Shown here one piece after another: positions 24,392 to 32,989 of a stretch of DNA of 40,422 nucleotides; the first letter of the stretch is position 1, and the number at the start of each line of letters is the position of its first letter. The notes below the pieces were generated by a model. That model made no database searches. It had not been told where the DNA came from and saw only the letters and a program-made list of their open reading frames with translations. A program made the position numbers and the translations under genes. Source of the DNA: Bacteroidota bacterium (GTDB lineage Bacteria; Bacteroidota; Bacteroidia; Bacteroidales; F082); NCBI GenBank assembly GCA_947505205.1, contig CANNKD010000007.1, forward strand, positions 1-40,422, in the 5' to 3' direction.

Positions 24392-25090
24392 ATGATGTTT
24401 TTTGCAGAAAAACCTGTTGATGAAAAATTATTAAATCATTTTTTGCAGTTTTTGACAGATGCACGTCGTGCAAAATTTGAGGAGGTTTTGTCGTTTCGAA
24501 CAAGACATATTACCGTTGTGCTTGAAGACATATTTCAGTCGCAGAATGCGAGTGCTGTTTTACGAACTTGTGATTTAACAGGTATTTCAGATGTTTATAT
24601 CATTGAAAACAAATACCGATATGAAGTAAATCCGGATGTGGCACTTGGAAGTTCCAAATGGTTAAATCTCAAGAAATTTAACCATTCAAATCAAAATTCG
24701 GAACAGGCAATTGACCATTTAAAAGAAAAAGGTTATCAAATTGTGGCAACAAGTCCACATAATCATAATCATTCTCCTGAGGATATTCCTTTAGATAAAC
24801 CCATTGCCTTGTTTTTTGGAACGGAAAAACTCGGTCTTTCAAAAGTGGTGTTGGATAATGCAGATTCGTTTATCAGAATACCAATGTACGGATTTACCGA
24901 GAGTTATAATATTAGTGTTTCAGCGGCACTATTGCTTTACACGTTGACCCAGCGTTTGCATAAAACGGATTTTGAATGGAAATTACCCGAAAATGATTTT
25001 AAAAATATGTTGCTTGATTGGTGTCGAAAATCTGTTCCAAAATCTGACCTGATCGAAAATGAATTTAACCGTGTAAATCGGAATCATTAA
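24392..25090 (+). CDS. trmH: tRNA (guanosine-18)-2'-O-methyltransferase TrmH (SpoU family)
   Basis: Methylates the ribose of G18 in the tRNA D-loop using S-adenosylmethionine. The 232-residue protein has the TrmH N-terminus (RTRHITVVLEDIFQSQNASAVLRTCD, about 30-55) and the deep-trefoil-knot SAM site: ALFFGTEKLGLS (motif 2, about 138-149) and IPMYGFTESYNISVSAALLLYTL (motif 3, about 166-188). The C-terminal helix with WCRKSVPKS is also typical. Its 3' end overlaps the convergent murD gene by 26 bases. TrmH versus another SpoU member is likely but not certain. Confidence 0.88.
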   Translation: MMFFAEKPVDEKLLNHFLQFLTDARRAKFEEVLSFRTRHITVVLEDIFQSQNASAVLRTCDLTGISDVYIIENKYRYEVNPDVALGSSKWLNLKKFNHSNQNSEQAIDHLKEKGYQIVATSPHNHNHSPEDIPLDKPIALFFGTEKLGLSKVVLDNADSFIRIPMYGFTESYNISVSAALLLYTLTQRLHKTDFEWKLPENDFKNMLLDWCRKSVPKSDLIENEFNRVNRNH

Positions 25091-26372
25091 CGAAGTTTAT
25101 CGCCAATTCCCGAAAAATGTCACCTCGATGTTCAAAGTTTTTATAGATATCATAACTTGCTGCAGCAGGTGATAGCAGACAAATATCTTTTGGTTGAGCA
25201 AATTTTTGAACTATTGTGAAAGCGTCTTGCATGGTATCATAGGTAAGAAGTTTACTTTCTGTTGTGTATTTCAAAAGCATTTTCATCATTCGAATACCGG
25301 CTTTACCTGTAAAAAGAATGTGTTTTATCTGATAATCAATAAGATATTCAATTAAAATGGTGTAATCGATTCCACGGTCGAAACCGCCTAACAAAAGAAA
25401 ATCAACGTGTTCGAGTGTGTCAATGGCAGCTATTGTCGCTTCAGGAATGGTTGCTATGCTGTCATTATAAAAAGTAACACCGCCAAAAATTCCGATTTTT
25501 TCCAAACGGTGAGGCAAGCCATTAAATGTTACCAGATCTTGAATTGCTTTTTCCATATTGACACCAGCTGCGTGCACGGCCAGCAACGCAGCCTCCATAT
25601 TCAGCCGGTTGTGCGAACCTTTTAATGGTAGATTTTCGGCCGATTCGTTCAATAAGCCCAATGGAAATTGAAGCAGTAATTCAGGATAATTCATATTTAA
25701 GGGTAGAAATTCCCGATGGCAAATAAAAATATCGTCTTTTTTTTGATACTTACAGATTGTGTTCTTCGCCTCTTTATACTTTAAAAAAGTTCCGAAATGA
25801 TCCAAATGTTCCTCAAAAATATTTAACAGAATGGCGATATGTGGAGAGTGATTGCAATTTTGTAGTTGATTAGCTGAAAGTTCGAAAACAATCCAAGTTT
25901 TGTTAGTGATCTCAGGAATGACATCAAAACACGGAATACCAATATTACCGGCTAAAACGCAATCAAAATTACTGGATTTGAGTAGGTGATAAATTAAACT
26001 TGTAGTGGTACTTTTACCTTTTGTGCCTGTTATTCCAATGGTTTGTGAGGCAAATGCATTAAAAAAAAGATCAGTTTGTGAACTGATTATTGTTTTACTC
26101 AAATCAAAACCCAATAAAGAAATGCCGGGTGATTTTATCACGATGTCATAGTTGTGGATCACATTAAGATAATTTTCACCACAATAAAAATTTATTGATT
26201 CCCGCTGAGCGGGTATCAAGCTTTCGACTGTTTCTGGATTATAATCGGCGATATCAGGTTTATTATCAGGTAGATATGTTTGAATAAATTTCAGACTTGA
26301 TTTTCCTTCGCGGCCAAAACCAAGAATCAAAATTCTCTTTTCTTTCAGTATTTCGATAATTTTACTCAGCAT
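25065..26372 (-). CDS. murD: MurD-type UDP-N-acetylmuramoyl-L-alanine:glutamate ligase (MurD2 type)
   Basis: Mur ligase that adds glutamate to UDP-MurNAc-L-Ala in the cytoplasm. With the start at 26372 the protein has 435 residues. Seen: a Rossmann-like start (RILILGFGREGKSS), P-loop GITGTKGKSTTTSL (113-126), central FEEHLDHFG with the ATP/metal residues, and the C-terminal RLEKIGIFGGVTFYNDSIATIPEA. The frame is open upstream to 26591, but that part is inside murL; ATG 26372 overlaps the murL stop by 11 bases, so expression is coupled. Next to MurL, it is expected to be of MurD2 type and to use L-glutamate. It overlaps trmH by 26 bases at the 3' end. Confidence 0.88.
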   Translation of the reverse strand: MLSKIIEILKEKRILILGFGREGKSSLKFIQTYLPDNKPDIADYNPETVESLIPAQRESINFYCGENYLNVIHNYDIVIKSPGISLLGFDLSKTIISSQTDLFFNAFASQTIGITGTKGKSTTTSLIYHLLKSSNFDCVLAGNIGIPCFDVIPEITNKTWIVFELSANQLQNCNHSPHIAILLNIFEEHLDHFGTFLKYKEAKNTICKYQKKDDIFICHREFLPLNMNYPELLLQFPLGLLNESAENLPLKGSHNRLNMEAALLAVHAAGVNMEKAIQDLVTFNGLPHRLEKIGIFGGVTFYNDSIATIPEATIAAIDTLEHVDFLLLGGFDRGIDYTILIEYLIDYQIKHILFTGKAGIRMMKMLLKYTTESKLLTYDTMQDAFTIVQKFAQPKDICLLSPAAASYDIYKNFEHRGDIFRELAINFVNDSDLHG

Positions 26373-27792
26373 GAATGGCAGTTTTAATAATTTCTTCAAA
26401 CTCAGGCAATAGAAAATGCTGATGATCGAAACTTTGTAAGAGCATATTAATCTCAATTGCAACAGATTGATCAACAACAATATGACTAAATAATGCCGAA
26501 TGTTGAATAGAAGGATTTTTGACAAGAAGCGATTGAATGGCGACTTCAACTTCCTGCACTGTTCCAACGCATTCAAAAGGTTTTGTTTCACTTAAGCCGC
26601 GTAACTCGTTCAAAATTGGTTTAAGTGATTCAATATCAGGAATATGTATGCCGAATATTTCGTCAAGGCTTTTCATCGGTTGAAAGGGCGAGAGCATCAA
26701 AAACGTGAATAAGCATTTCGGACAGTTACAACACCAACTATCGGTTTTACTACCTACATTGCAACTTCGAAAAGTGCTGAAATATTGATGGTTATGGCTA
26801 AAAAGTTTCCCGATTTGTAGTTCATTAAGTGGTCGAAGTAAACTGAAATAATTGAGATATGGATGCAAATATTCCTTTGAGTAGTTCCTGAAATCACTCT
26901 CAAATTCAAAAGATTTACTGTATTGGTGATTGATATTTGTGTTCGCCACAGTGGCTTCATTGGCACTTGATTCGTTTGAAAGCGCAATATATTTCGCCCC
27001 GCACAATACCGCTGAAAAGGCTGCCAGAAAAGCCAATAAAGATGAAAATGGGGTGTGTCCGTTTAAGAAGCCTTCACTGTTTAGTTTCAACAAAAGTGGA
27101 TCGATGGTTCTATGAATGATCATGCAATCATTAAATGAAAATCCTGCCATTTGCGCAGTTTTTGTTGTGGCTTCGCGTGGATTTACAATGAATGGAATGA
27201 TCGGTAACTTGTTGGATTTGAGTAATTCTAAACTAACAATTGAGTCCTTTCCGCCACCAATTGGGACTAGAATTAAATCAGAAAGTGGTACGCCTGATGA
27301 AACGGGAATTTGATCAGAATCTGATTTCAGTTGCATAAAATCGTCCAGATTCGTTTCAATGTTATTCAAATAAAAAAACTCACCTAAGCCATTGAAATAC
27401 AATTTTTTCCACCAATTTATCTGATTATCTGTAAGGTGAAATGGGTTGATAATTACTGTTTTGGGGCATGCACATTTCCAGTAACTGATTAATTCAACCA
27501 TGCCAATATGGAAAACGAATAATTCAATATCATCTTTTGAAAGCTTCTTCATGTCGAAAAAGACACGAGAAGGAATGCTGATTTCCGGTTGAAAAATATG
27601 GGTATCAGACAGATTAAATAAATATTTTATCCTGATCTGCTCTTTTTCATGCAGGATAGTATAACTTTGATAAATCAAAAATGGAAAACGAAAACGTAAC
27701 TGATTGAATTTTTGAGTGTTATTAGAAGTCGTCAAAATAGGAAGATATTGAGTTTCGGCAGCAAAAGTAACGAATAATAGAGAATGGAACAT
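26362..27792 (-). CDS. murL: MurL, UDP-MurNAc-L-alanyl-L-glutamate epimerase
   Basis: Converts the terminal L-Glu of UDP-MurNAc-L-Ala-L-Glu to D-Glu, replacing the MurI racemase route. The 476-residue protein carries the ATP-pyrophosphatase-like GGGKDSIVSLE motif (about 179-189), YIALSNESSANEATV with NINHQYSKSFEFE (about 270-300), and the NCPKC zinc-type knuckle near residue 355, all as in the MurL family first shown in Xanthomonas. It overlaps murD by 11 bases, as in that pathway. ATG 27792 is the only in-frame ATG before residue 80, but a -7 box inside the coding frame (27762-27769) leaves the start uncertain; TTG 27735 is an alternative. Confidence 0.85.
   Translation of the reverse strand: MFHSLLFVTFAAETQYLPILTTSNNTQKFNQLRFRFPFLIYQSYTILHEKEQIRIKYLFNLSDTHIFQPEISIPSRVFFDMKKLSKDDIELFVFHIGMVELISYWKCACPKTVIINPFHLTDNQINWWKKLYFNGLGEFFYLNNIETNLDDFMQLKSDSDQIPVSSGVPLSDLILVPIGGGKDSIVSLELLKSNKLPIIPFIVNPREATTKTAQMAGFSFNDCMIIHRTIDPLLLKLNSEGFLNGHTPFSSLLAFLAAFSAVLCGAKYIALSNESSANEATVANTNINHQYSKSFEFESDFRNYSKEYLHPYLNYFSLLRPLNELQIGKLFSHNHQYFSTFRSCNVGSKTDSWCCNCPKCLFTFLMLSPFQPMKSLDEIFGIHIPDIESLKPILNELRGLSETKPFECVGTVQEVEVAIQSLLVKNPSIQHSALFSHIVVDQSVAIEINMLLQSFDHQHFLLPEFEEIIKTAIHAE
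27762..27769 (-). promoter_or_regulatory. -7 promoter box within the 5' end of murL
   Basis: Minus-strand TACTTTTG fits TAnnTTTG but lies downstream of the only early in-frame ATG (27792). A start of transcription near 27755 would require a non-ATG start codon such as TTG 27735. A good -33 is absent. Confidence 0.4.
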
Positions 27793-27808
27793 TGGAAAAA
27801 GGTTGAAA

Positions 27809-28396
27809 ATGGATATTGAAAAACTGCTTACAATCAAAAGAAACGATCTTGCTCCACAAAAAGGGCGGTTGTTACTTTCTGAACCCTTTTTAAACGATTT
27901 TTATTTCGGTCGTTCAGTTGTTTTGTTGATAGATCACGAGCCAGATGGTTCATTTGGGTTGATAATGAATAAGCCTGTGAATGAATCATTTAACAATATT
28001 GTTACTGATTTCCCACCCTTTGAGGCTTCGGTTTATTTTGGCGGACCGGTAAAAGCAGAAAGTATGTTTATTTTACATACACTTGGAGATCTGGTAGATG
28101 GAAGTATCGAAGTTTTGAATGGTTTATTTTGGGGCGGTGATGTAGAGATGATTAAGGAGCAGGTTTTATTGGGTAAAATCCAACCAGGTCAAATAAGGTT
28201 TTTCATGGGTTACGCTGGTTGGGAACCTAAACAATTGGAAATGGAACTTGAACGCAATGCATGGGTAGTGGCTAAAACGAGTATTGGTGATTTGCTCGAA
28301 ACTGCACACGATAAAATGTGGTCAAAATACGTGGCTCAATTAGGCTCACCCTACGAATTATGGGATCGTTTTCCAATCAATCCGGAAATGAATTGA
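27809..28396 (+). CDS. YqgE/AlgH family protein
   Basis: Protein of 195 residues of the UPF0301 family. Diagnostic segments are APQKGRLLLSEPFLNDFYFGRSVVLLIDHEPDGSFGLIMNKP near residues 15-56 and VYFGGPVKAESMFILHTLG near 74-92, then FMGYAGWEPKQLEMELERNAWVV (about 133-155). The molecular function of the family is unsettled; in Pseudomonas AlgH affects alginate control, but no such gene is nearby. The start is ATG 27809, 6 bases after a TTG that extends the frame. Its ATG is only 16 bases from the divergent murL ATG, so the two share or overlap control regions. Confidence 0.92.
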   Translation: MDIEKLLTIKRNDLAPQKGRLLLSEPFLNDFYFGRSVVLLIDHEPDGSFGLIMNKPVNESFNNIVTDFPPFEASVYFGGPVKAESMFILHTLGDLVDGSIEVLNGLFWGGDVEMIKEQVLLGKIQPGQIRFFMGYAGWEPKQLEMELERNAWVVAKTSIGDLLETAHDKMWSKYVAQLGSPYELWDRFPINPEMN

Positions 28397-28426
28397 AGAA
28401 ATTGGATGCGATTATTTAATCAAATC

Positions 28427-28444
28427 ATCAGTTAAATAACTGAT
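28427..28444. terminator. Inverted repeat between convergent AlgH and rhomboid genes
   Basis: ATCAGTTA (28427-28434) and TAACTGAT (28437-28444) form a perfect 8+8 repeat with 2-base centre that overlaps the rhomboid stop codon. A smaller repeat GATTA/TAATC lies just before it. It may act as a shared terminator, though T-runs are absent. Confidence 0.35.
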
Positions 28445-29036
28445 AAACAAAGTGATTAAACAGAGATGGTTCAAGGAGTAAAGTGAAGATCAAACCAAAA
28501 ACTGCTCCCATAAAATGTGCATTATGCCCAATATTGTCATTTCCTCGTTTTCCCATATAGGCTGAATAAATCAAATATAAAATCCCGAAAATAAATGCTG
28601 GAACTGGAAATGGAATCGGGAAAATGAGCAGTCTGTTCATCGGAGCGAGTAATATACTCGCAAAAACTACTGCCGCCACAGCTCCAGATGCGCCAACTGC
28701 ATCGTAATATGGATTGTTTTTTTGTTTTCCAAAATCGAACAGGGTTGCAAATATGATTCCACCTAAATAGAGTAAACCGAAATTCAACAATCCTTTCGGG
28801 AAACCAAAAATGAGACGGAAACTGTCTTCAACCAATCTCCCAAACGACCATAATACAAACATATTGATAATCAAATGAAACCAACCTGCATGCACAAAAC
28901 CATAAGTGAAAAACCGCCAGGTTTGTTTTTTTTCTTTGATCAGCCAAGCATTGAATTTCAGGCTATTGAGAGTATCGCGATTGCTGAAGGCTGCGATTGA
29001 AACGAGTACTGTGATGAAAATAATGGCGAGTGTCAT
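28428..29036 (-). CDS. Rhomboid family intramembrane serine protease
   Basis: Cleaves single-span membrane proteins within the bilayer. The 202-residue protein has six hydrophobic helices. Seen: His54 and Asn58 (HLIINM, the oxyanion pair), GASGA with catalytic Ser117, and AHFMGAVFG with catalytic His174, giving the Ser-His dyad. It overlaps the upstream gene by 4 bases (29033-29036, ATGA type), so the two are translated together and may act in the same membrane process. Substrates are unknown. Length and motifs match bacterial rhomboids without N-terminal soluble domain. Confidence 0.92.
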   Translation of the reverse strand: MTLAIIFITVLVSIAAFSNRDTLNSLKFNAWLIKEKKQTWRFFTYGFVHAGWFHLIINMFVLWSFGRLVEDSFRLIFGFPKGLLNFGLLYLGGIIFATLFDFGKQKNNPYYDAVGASGAVAAVVFASILLAPMNRLLIFPIPFPVPAFIFGILYLIYSAYMGKRGNDNIGHNAHFMGAVFGLIFTLLLEPSLFNHFVYQLFN

Positions 29037-29884
29037 TTGTTTATTTCAGTAGGTTGTGTTTGAGTTGCGTCGTCTTTGGTGTGGTCAATTTCAGATCCCA
29101 ACATGCTATGAGGAATTAGATAAACAGCAAGCATCATGAGGGTTGCAGCGATGGGCCATGTGCGGTTTTCCTTTTTTTGACGTAAGACAAACCACGAAAT
29201 CAGCCAAAATAAAAAAGCTGCCGCAGTCTTATTGTCCGTTAAATCTCCAAAATTGAAAAATCCTTTGAACGGCCAGCCTGTCCAATAGGCATCGAACGCA
29301 TATTTTTGAACAATAGGACCGAGAATTAAACCGCCAACGAGGAAAAGACTCATCGTTACTGTATTGAAAAAGTAGGTGTCCGAACGTTTGAAAAATGCTT
29401 CAAATCCGGTTCTAAGGCTCAAAACCATTGCTAAAAACATAAAAAAGATATGAGGAATCAGGATATATTCCGGAACAGCACCTTTAAAACGGATAATTAC
29501 AGGTTCTTTGGTTAAATTATAGGTTTGCGTGCCATCGGTCAATTTAACTTCATATTGAACTTTACCGGCTGCCGGTTGATGCGGAATATTTGCCTTAATG
29601 ATTCCATTCTGAGGTAACATCTCAACAATCGTCCAATCGTCATTGCTTTTAAAACGTTTGTATCTGAGTTTACCTTGCACATTTTCAGGTACTTTCATTT
29701 CAAATGGGGCATCGATTCCGGTATCGTGCGTTCTTAAAAATTTATAAGAATATTCTTTTCCATTCATTTCGACTTTGCCTTTAACCGGATAAGTTGGTCC
29801 GGTTGTTCTTTGGTAAATGGCCAGCAAAGCCATCAGAATAAATGAAATGATCCAAAGTAAGATGGATGTGGATTTGTTTGACAT
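29033..29884 (-). CDS. Multi-pass membrane protein with periplasmic domain, unknown function
   Basis: Protein of 283 residues: helix 1 (about 8-24), a soluble periplasmic part of about 110 residues rich in strands (25-135, immunoglobulin-like), then helices at about 138-157, 173-192, 222-236 and 245-260. A conserved-looking segment around 197-220 (YWTGWPF and DLTDNKT) lies between helices and has the aromatic-acid look of cytochrome-assembly membrane proteins, but this is only a resemblance. It overlaps the rhomboid gene by 4 bases. No family is firmly recognised. No clear promoter is seen upstream. Confidence 0.65.
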   Translation of the reverse strand: MSNKSTSILLWIISFILMALLAIYQRTTGPTYPVKGKVEMNGKEYSYKFLRTHDTGIDAPFEMKVPENVQGKLRYKRFKSNDDWTIVEMLPQNGIIKANIPHQPAAGKVQYEVKLTDGTQTYNLTKEPVIIRFKGAVPEYILIPHIFFMFLAMVLSLRTGFEAFFKRSDTYFFNTVTMSLFLVGGLILGPIVQKYAFDAYWTGWPFKGFFNFGDLTDNKTAAAFLFWLISWFVLRQKKENRTWPIAATLMMLAVYLIPHSMLGSEIDHTKDDATQTQPTEINK

Positions 29885-29968
29885 AATTTTACTGATTTAA
29901 CATTGATATTTAGGTGAAATATTTTTTATTGAAATTATCTGTTTTGTTAAGCCATCGAAATGCTAATT

Positions 29969-32905
29969 TCACTTTAAAATCGTGAGTGACTCAAGCTTTA
30001 TGGCTTGATAAAACATCTCATGAATTTTCGTTCTGGTATCTAACTTACTCAATAACTGATTGGTAGCACTCGGATTTATTCTGTTCGATAGAAAAACGAA
30101 AATCAAATCGTTCTCTGGATCAGCCCAGGCAAAAGTGCCGGTGAATCCTGAATGTCCAAAACTTAATGATGAAGCCGACAATGCAGGCATTCTGGGTTCA
30201 TTGGCATTCAGTGGTGGTTTGTCGAACCCAATTCCACGCCGGTTTTTTTTGGAGGTGAAAGGTGCAGTGGTAAATTTCTGAATCGTTTCAGGTTCAAAAA
30301 TCCTGACACCGTTATATATCCCTTTGTTCAAAATCAATTGCATGATTACAGCGACTTCCGTGGCATTTGAGAATAAGCCAGCATGACCTGAAATACCTCC
30401 CAAAAGCGCGGCTCCGTAGTCATGAACGTCACCTTGTAACAGCTGATGTCGAAATTCCAGATCATTTTCGGTTGGAATAATTCTTTCTTTACTTAAATTA
30501 ATCAATGGCCTGAAACAGGTCAATTTTAACCCAAGAGGTTGATAAATCGTTTCATCCAAATATTGATCGAATTTCTTATTTGTCACCAATTCAACAATTT
30601 CGGGAATAAAATAAAATCCCAAATCGCTATAGCGGTATTCCTTGGATTTTAATTTGCTTTCTGCAATTTGTTTAAAGATTTCATTTTTGTAAGTCCTTGT
30701 GATATAAAGGTTTTCCGCAACCCGAAACGGATGATTCTCATCAATTATATCACTGTAAAGTTTAGGGTCGGGGCCAGCTTCGTTAAATGTTTTTAGATAG
30801 AAAGGAATCCAGCCGTCCAATCCGGATTGATGTGTCATGAGATCGATAATCTTCAAAGCAGATTTGTTAGTTCCTATCAAATAAGGTAGGAATTTTCCCA
30901 AGCTATCTTCAAGTCGGATCTTCTTTTCTTCATATAGCTTCATGATACACAATGTAGAAGCTAACATTTTTGTTAACGAAGCGAGATCATATAAATCTGA
31001 ATTTTTTACTGAATCCATCTTGTCGTAAGTATGAAATCCGAATGATTTATTATAAATGACTTCGCCATGTTGTAGCGCAACAATCTGACAGCCTGGATAA
31101 GCCTTCTTTTCGATACCTTCAAGTGCAAATGAATCCACTTTTCGTAGATAAACATCGTTTATTTTGATAATTGGAACGTAAGATTGAATAGAATCATTTA
31201 TCGGGCAAACAATGCCTGTTCCAGTTTGGAAATTGGAATTAATTCCAACGGGTAAATGTCCTTTTGCAATGACTTTACCACATAAAATATCTGCTGTAAT
31301 TTTTTCGGTAATTGTATTGTCCTGATATGCAATCAGAATCGATTTATAGTTGCTATTAATATTGAAAAGATTCAAAGCGTAGGGTGAGGCGAAAAGATTG
31401 AAGACAACCGGTTTCGATTTTGTCAATTCGTTTACAAAGCGAATTGCCTGATCTTCGATCCCGAACTTTTTAGCTGCCAGAATATTTGTGTTTTGGATGC
31501 TGATAATGATCAAATCGAAAGATGCCAATTCCTTTTTCAAGATTGATATTTTTGCTGCATCCGCCGCTTTTGGAAGCCGAAAGTGCGTGCAGTTCAATCC
31601 GTTAGCGGTTATTGTTTTTTGAAAATCATTTAATTTTGATTCTCCAACAGCAAGTGTTGCGATTTTTATTTTCGCATTAGATTTCAGAGGCAACAGGCTG
31701 TCATTGTGAATCACAGTGATCGCATTTTCGAACAATTCATTTACAAGTTGTTGATATTCTGGTTTATGTAAATCAAGAATCAGGTTTTCGGTATCTATTG
31801 GTTTATAATGATTCAAACCTGCACGGTACTTAAATGTCAATATTTTACGACAGCTTTCTTCCAAACGATCATAGGATAATTGACCAGAATCAATGGCTAT
31901 TTTTATTTTTTGTATAGCTTTTGGAACGTCAGCCGGTAGCAGCAAAACATCATTTCCGGCCTGTAAGGCTTTTAATTCAATCAAACCCGAAGGAAATGAA
32001 TTTGTAACGCCTTTCATATCAAGTGCATCCGTGAAAATAAGTCCTTTGAATCCCATTTCTTCTTTCAATAATTTGGTAATGATATTGTGTGAAAGGGTAG
32101 AAGGTAGGTTTGGCGTTTCGGCCAAAGCCGGTACATTCAAATGTGCTACCATAATACCTTGGACATCATTTTGAATAAGTGATTGAAATGGAACTAATTC
32201 ATTTTCATTCAAGTGGTTACGATCTCCTGAAATGGTTGGTAGTGTTGCATGTGAATCGCTTTGGGTATCACCATGACCCGGAAAATGTTTGGCTGTTGCA
32301 ATGATTCCATTTTGTTGTAATGCCATTGCATATATTGACGCTTTTTTAGAAACTATGCATGGAACATCACCAAAACTTCGCATCCCAATAACCGGATTTG
32401 CCATATTGTTATTCACATCTACAACAGGTGCAAAATTTGATTGAATTCCCATCCGCTTGCATTGTTCAGCGATTTGTTTACCCATTTTGCTAATCAAACT
32501 ATCATTTTCGATAGCTCCTAAGGTCATTTGATAAGGATAAGAAATTGCATTTGTGAGTCTCATCCCCAAACCCCATTCACCATCGATTGTGATCAACAAT
32601 GGTGTTTTGGCTAAGGACTGCCATTGATTGGTTTTATTTGCCTGTTTTAAGATGTCGCTTTTGAAAAAGGTAATGCCACCAATATTGTATTTTTTGATGA
32701 ATTCAGTTACTTTTTCATCATAGTCTTCGCCTGATTGGTTGGCTCTCAAAACCATCAATTGCGCGATACGTTCCTCTGTTGATAAGCTTTTGTAAACCGA
32801 ATCGACCCAATGTATTTCATCTCTAAGTGGCTGAGATTGCGTATCCTTTTGTTTAACAACAAATAATATCAGGATTAAAAGAATATATTTTAGGAATGAT
32901 GTCAT
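29969..32905 (-). CDS. GH3 beta-N-acetylhexosaminidase fused to a class C beta-lactamase-like serine hydrolase
   Basis: Exported enzyme of 978 residues with a signal peptide (1-25). Residues 35-360 form a GH3 domain of NagZ type: KHFPGHGDTQSDSH (206-219, with the acid/base Asp-His loop) and FTDALDMKG with nucleophile Asp293. A GH3 C-terminal-like region follows (370-570). Residues 590-978 form a serine hydrolase of the beta-lactamase/transpeptidase fold with SLTK (Ser643, Lys646), YSD (759-761) and a late GHSGFTG box. Such fusions are common in Bacteroidota and are thought to act on muropeptides or glycopeptides in the periplasm: one half cleaves a sugar, the other a peptide or ester bond. 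Confidence 0.9.
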   Translation of the reverse strand: MTSFLKYILLILILFVVKQKDTQSQPLRDEIHWVDSVYKSLSTEERIAQLMVLRANQSGEDYDEKVTEFIKKYNIGGITFFKSDILKQANKTNQWQSLAKTPLLITIDGEWGLGMRLTNAISYPYQMTLGAIENDSLISKMGKQIAEQCKRMGIQSNFAPVVDVNNNMANPVIGMRSFGDVPCIVSKKASIYAMALQQNGIIATAKHFPGHGDTQSDSHATLPTISGDRNHLNENELVPFQSLIQNDVQGIMVAHLNVPALAETPNLPSTLSHNIITKLLKEEMGFKGLIFTDALDMKGVTNSFPSGLIELKALQAGNDVLLLPADVPKAIQKIKIAIDSGQLSYDRLEESCRKILTFKYRAGLNHYKPIDTENLILDLHKPEYQQLVNELFENAITVIHNDSLLPLKSNAKIKIATLAVGESKLNDFQKTITANGLNCTHFRLPKAADAAKISILKKELASFDLIIISIQNTNILAAKKFGIEDQAIRFVNELTKSKPVVFNLFASPYALNLFNINSNYKSILIAYQDNTITEKITADILCGKVIAKGHLPVGINSNFQTGTGIVCPINDSIQSYVPIIKINDVYLRKVDSFALEGIEKKAYPGCQIVALQHGEVIYNKSFGFHTYDKMDSVKNSDLYDLASLTKMLASTLCIMKLYEEKKIRLEDSLGKFLPYLIGTNKSALKIIDLMTHQSGLDGWIPFYLKTFNEAGPDPKLYSDIIDENHPFRVAENLYITRTYKNEIFKQIAESKLKSKEYRYSDLGFYFIPEIVELVTNKKFDQYLDETIYQPLGLKLTCFRPLINLSKERIIPTENDLEFRHQLLQGDVHDYGAALLGGISGHAGLFSNATEVAVIMQLILNKGIYNGVRIFEPETIQKFTTAPFTSKKNRRGIGFDKPPLNANEPRMPALSASSLSFGHSGFTGTFAWADPENDLIFVFLSNRINPSATNQLLSKLDTRTKIHEMFYQAIKLESLTILK

Positions 32906-32937
32906 TTTAATATGGGATTCAGTTTGCCAAAATTACA

Positions 32938-32945
32938 ATTTATTC
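32938..32945 (-). promoter_or_regulatory. -7 promoter box for the GH3 fusion gene
   Basis: Minus-strand TAATTTTG fits TAnnTTTG, 32 bases before the ATG at 32905. Confidence 0.5.
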
Positions 32946-32989
32946 CTTTTGGAAGACTCTCGAGAAAAAACATTGTAACTAACAATGAA

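Noticed and set aside
26373-26591. N-terminal extension of murD in the open frame
   Set aside because: These 73 residues overlap the end of murL, lack the Mur ligase pattern and look like frame-shifted coding sequence; the conserved Rossmann start begins at ATG 26372.
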